DNA from: an uncultured Pelagibacteraceae bacterium
GTDB taxonomy: Bacteria > Pseudomonadota > Alphaproteobacteria > Pelagibacterales > Pelagibacteraceae
Length of the DNA stretch: 8,294 nt
Assembly: GCA_902633885.1 (NCBI GenBank)
Contig: CACPIK010000027.1
Location: 1-8,294, forward strand
Direction of reading: 5' to 3'
Shown: positions 6,809 to 8,294 of the stretch, piece after piece
Layout: each line of letters begins with the position of its first letter
Position numbering within the stretch: the stretch's first letter is position 1
Program-made: the position numbers and the translations under genes
The notes under the pieces: generated by a model
Database searches by the model: none
What the model saw: the letters and a program-made list of their open reading frames with translations, nothing else
What the model was told of the DNA's origin: nothing

Positions 6809-7494
6809 TAGTCAAAATTATTTGACTAGGTACTCTCAAATCAACAATCTTTATAGAACTTAAATTGACATTACTAATCATTTTTTTTATAAATCTTTAA
6901 TGAATTTTTTATATTTTTTGATGGTAGCATAACTATAAGACCATCTTGATTTTGAAAATCCCATCTTTTATTTCTATAATAATAATATTTAACAATTTTT
7001 TTTATATCTATTTGCTTTTCTTCTAAAATATTTTGTAATTCCAAAAATTCATCAATTTTAAATTTACCAAATATTAATGGTAAATTTTTTTCTATTTTTA
7101 TTTGTTTTGAGTCTGTAAATTTACCATTATTGCCAATAAAAAACTTTTCACCATTTATAATAGTACTGCCAAGAAATTTTGTTTTTTTTAAATTTATATT
7201 TATTTCTGAGGGAAATATTTTCTGTATTTTGATTTCTTCCAAAAAATTGAACTTTTCTAGCTTTTCTAAAATTAAATATTTATCAAGAAAAAAAATATTT
7301 TTATTTAATAAATATTTTAATTCATCGTTTACTAATTTTTTTTCATATCTCTCTATACCTTCAATATGAAGGGTTTTTAATAAAACACTTTCGTTAAAAT
7401 TTTTATAAATATTAAAGTTAAAAACTGTGCTGATAAAAAAAAATACAAATAAGTAAAAATATATTTTTTTTTTATTTATTGATTGATGCATCAT
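6798..7494 (-). CDS. ftsQ: Cell division protein FtsQ, interrupted by a frameshift near the C-terminus
   Basis: Bitopic inner-membrane divisome protein whose periplasmic part binds FtsB/FtsL. Residues about 11-29 form the single transmembrane helix after a short Lys-rich cytoplasmic start. About 36-106 is the POTRA domain (VLLKTLHIEGIERY to IFPSEININLKK). The beta domain follows, with NGEKFFIGNNGKF and RWDFQNQDGLIVMLP. The continuous frame stops at TAG 6874-6876 after 206 residues, inside the beta domain. Directly after the A8 tract at 6881-6888 the neighbouring frame continues with MISNVNLSSIKIVDLRVPSQ and IILTNEK, which is the characteristic FtsQ end (compare IKAVDLRY in E. coli FtsQ). It ends at TAA 6798-6800, overlapping ftsA by 11 bp. 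With seven A residues the product would be 231 residues. Causes could be a sequencing indel, transcriptional slippage or a true mutation. The start overlaps ddl by 23 bp; ATG 7494 is followed at once by a second ATG. Confidence 0.9.
6809..6828 (-). promoter_or_regulatory. Hairpin abutting the ftsA start codon
   Basis: On the - strand TAGTCAAA, a 4-nt loop (TAAT) and TTTGACTA form a perfect 8-bp stem whose last base is immediately followed by the ftsA ATG. Such a structure would hinder initiation unless opened by ribosomes translating the end of ftsQ, a known form of translational coupling. The stem also encodes the VPSQIILTN portion of the FtsQ C-terminus. A regulatory role is inferred from position and perfect pairing only. 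Confidence 0.4.
6881..6888 (-). other. A8 tract at the ftsQ frameshift point
   Basis: Eight A residues on the coding strand (TAT, then A8, then TGATTAG) lie exactly between the two frames that together encode a complete FtsQ. As written the codons read Tyr-Lys-Lys-Asn-Asp-stop. Losing one A gives Tyr-Lys-Lys-Met-Ile-Ser and continues for 27 residues. A-tracts of this length are established sites of RNA polymerase slippage in AT-rich bacteria and also of indel errors. The sequence alone cannot tell which applies. Confidence 0.7.
7464..7473 (-). repeat. A10 homopolymer at the start of ftsQ
   Basis: Ten A residues on the coding strand cover codons 8-11 of ftsQ (Lys-Lys-Lys then Ile) and begin in the ddl stop codon. 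The ftsQ frame is open across it as written. Slippage here would take the ribosome out of the ftsQ frame before the transmembrane segment. This makes ftsQ a gene with two long A tracts. Confidence 0.85.
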
Positions 7495-8294
7495 TCATAA
7501 TATCTTTAATTAATTGATAAAAGCTTATTTTATTGTATCTAGCTATTTCTGGAACCAATGAAAGAGATGTCATGCCAGGCTGAGTATTAATTTCCAATAA
7601 GTAAAATTTATTATTATAAAATCTAAAATCTGATCGTGTTACTCCCCTGCATTTAAGAAGATTGTGCGCTTTAAAGGCAATAGAATTTACTTTTTTGTAA
7701 TTTTTTTTACTTATATCTACTGGAATTATATGTTGTGTTTTAGCTTTTGGATTATATTTAGCCTCATAATCATAGAATTTTCTTTTAGGTTTTAATTCTA
7801 TCGCACCCAATTTTTTTTTTCCCAATATAGCAACCTGTATTTCTCTTCCAGGTATAAATTTTTCAATTAAAATTTCTCTATAATTTTTAAGTTTTAGTAA
7901 ATTCTTAATAAAATTGGTCTGATTGCAAATAAAAACATTTACACTAGATCCTTCATTAATTGGCTTAATAACTACAGGAAAATTAAATTTTTTTTTTATT
8001 TTTTTTATAATTTTTATTTTATTAAAATTATTTTTAAAAATAAATTTAAAATAAGAAGGTGTTAAAATATTATTTTTAATAAATATTTTTTTTGACAGTT
8101 CCTTATCAATTGCCAATGATGAAGATAAAACTCCAGAATGAGTATATTTTACTTTTTCACTTTCTAATAAAGCTTGAATATAGCCATCTTCACCATATCT
8201 ACCATGTAGAAGATTTAATACCAAATTAGGTTTAAATTTTCTCAATTCTTTTATAAATTCTCCATTAGGTTCTTTTACCAATAACTTGTAATTT
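7472..8294 (-). CDS. ddl: D-alanine--D-alanine ligase, 5'-truncated by the window edge
   Basis: Cytosolic ATP-grasp ligase that joins two D-alanines for the peptidoglycan pentapeptide. 273 residues are visible and the frame is open to the window end (first residues NYKLLVKEPNGEF). The TTG at 8279-8281 is therefore an internal Leu codon, not a start. The family is usually 300-320 residues, so roughly 35-45 are missing, including the N-terminal catalytic Glu. Visible motifs are LHGRYGEDG (about 29-37), VIKPINEGSSV with the active-site Ser at about 116, YDYEAKY with the catalytic Tyr at about 180, RSDFRF (R220, D222) and EINTQPGMT (E234, N236), the last two supplying metal and phosphate ligands. 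The 3' end overlaps ftsQ by 23 bp, indicating coupled expression in a ddl-ftsQ-ftsA division/wall cluster as in other alphaproteobacteria. No defect is seen in the part present. Confidence 0.97.
   Translation of the reverse strand, partial: NYKLLVKEPNGEFIKELRKFKPNLVLNLLHGRYGEDGYIQALLESEKVKYTHSGVLSSSLAIDKELSKKIFIKNNILTPSYFKFIFKNNFNKIKIIKKIKKKFNFPVVIKPINEGSSVNVFICNQTNFIKNLLKLKNYREILIEKFIPGREIQVAILGKKKLGAIELKPKRKFYDYEAKYNPKAKTQHIIPVDISKKNYKKVNSIAFKAHNLLKCRGVTRSDFRFYNNKFYLLEINTQPGMTSLSLVPEIARYNKISFYQLIKDIMNDASINK

Noticed and set aside
6809..6873. An intergenic region between ftsQ and ftsA
   Set aside because: It encodes the conserved FtsQ C-terminus in the shifted frame, so it is coding sequence rather than a spacer.
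7130..7369. 79-codon forward frame opposite ftsQ
   Set aside because: Phe/Ser/Lys-rich antisense shadow of the FtsQ POTRA region with no independent support.
8279..8281. TTG as the ddl start codon
   Set aside because: The frame stays open to the window edge and the family needs another N-terminal segment including a catalytic Glu; this is an internal Leu codon.
1..8294. A new defence, mobile or biosynthetic system
   Set aside because: All substantial genes are recognised housekeeping genes; I see no transposase, integrase, repeat array or toxin-antitoxin-like pair.

Overview
The window is an 8.3-kb stretch of very AT-rich, densely packed bacterial chromosome. Its proteins are rich in Lys, Asn and Ile, genes overlap or nearly abut, and Shine-Dalgarno sequences are mostly absent. 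The gene set is Gram-negative: an outer-membrane assembly lipoprotein (BamD), lipid A synthesis (LpxC), and division and cell-wall genes in the order ddl-ftsQ-ftsA-lpxC-bamD-ligA. That order, the low GC and the compactness fit a streamlined alphaproteobacterium, most likely Pelagibacterales (SAR11) or a similar marine lineage. This assignment is an inference from style and gene order, not from a search.

Layout. On the + strand, the last codons of an unidentified gene (to 74) overlap by ATGA the start of a long-form aminopeptidase P (pepP, 71-1750). All the rest is on the - strand and reads from right to left: ddl (5' end beyond the window), ftsQ, ftsA, lpxC, bamD, ligA. pepP and ligA converge and overlap by 9 bp. 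The transcription-end signals I can see for both lie inside the opposing gene. No stretch over 300 bases lacks a gene, and I see no tRNA, rRNA, CRISPR, insertion sequence or phage gene.

How the genes work together. Ddl makes D-Ala-D-Ala for peptidoglycan precursors. FtsQ and FtsA belong to the divisome. LpxC commits precursor to lipid A, and BamD helps insert outer-membrane proteins. The run therefore couples septation, wall and outer-membrane construction, with DNA ligase at its distal end.

What is unusual. (1) ftsQ is interrupted: its open frame stops at 6874, but the missing C-terminal beta-strand (IKIVDLRVPSQIIL) is intact in the next frame directly after an A8 tract. One A fewer would give a 231-residue FtsQ overlapping ftsA by 11 bp. 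(2) A perfect 8-bp hairpin touches the ftsA start codon inside that disputed ftsQ tail, so the frameshift could affect ftsA translation. (3) ftsZ is absent from its near-universal place between ftsA and lpxC, where only 62 bp lie, and recN is absent between bamD and ligA (11 bp). (4) Three hairpins cluster at the convergent pepP/ligA junction. I found no wholly new multigene system. The most promising lead is the ftsQ-ftsA junction.
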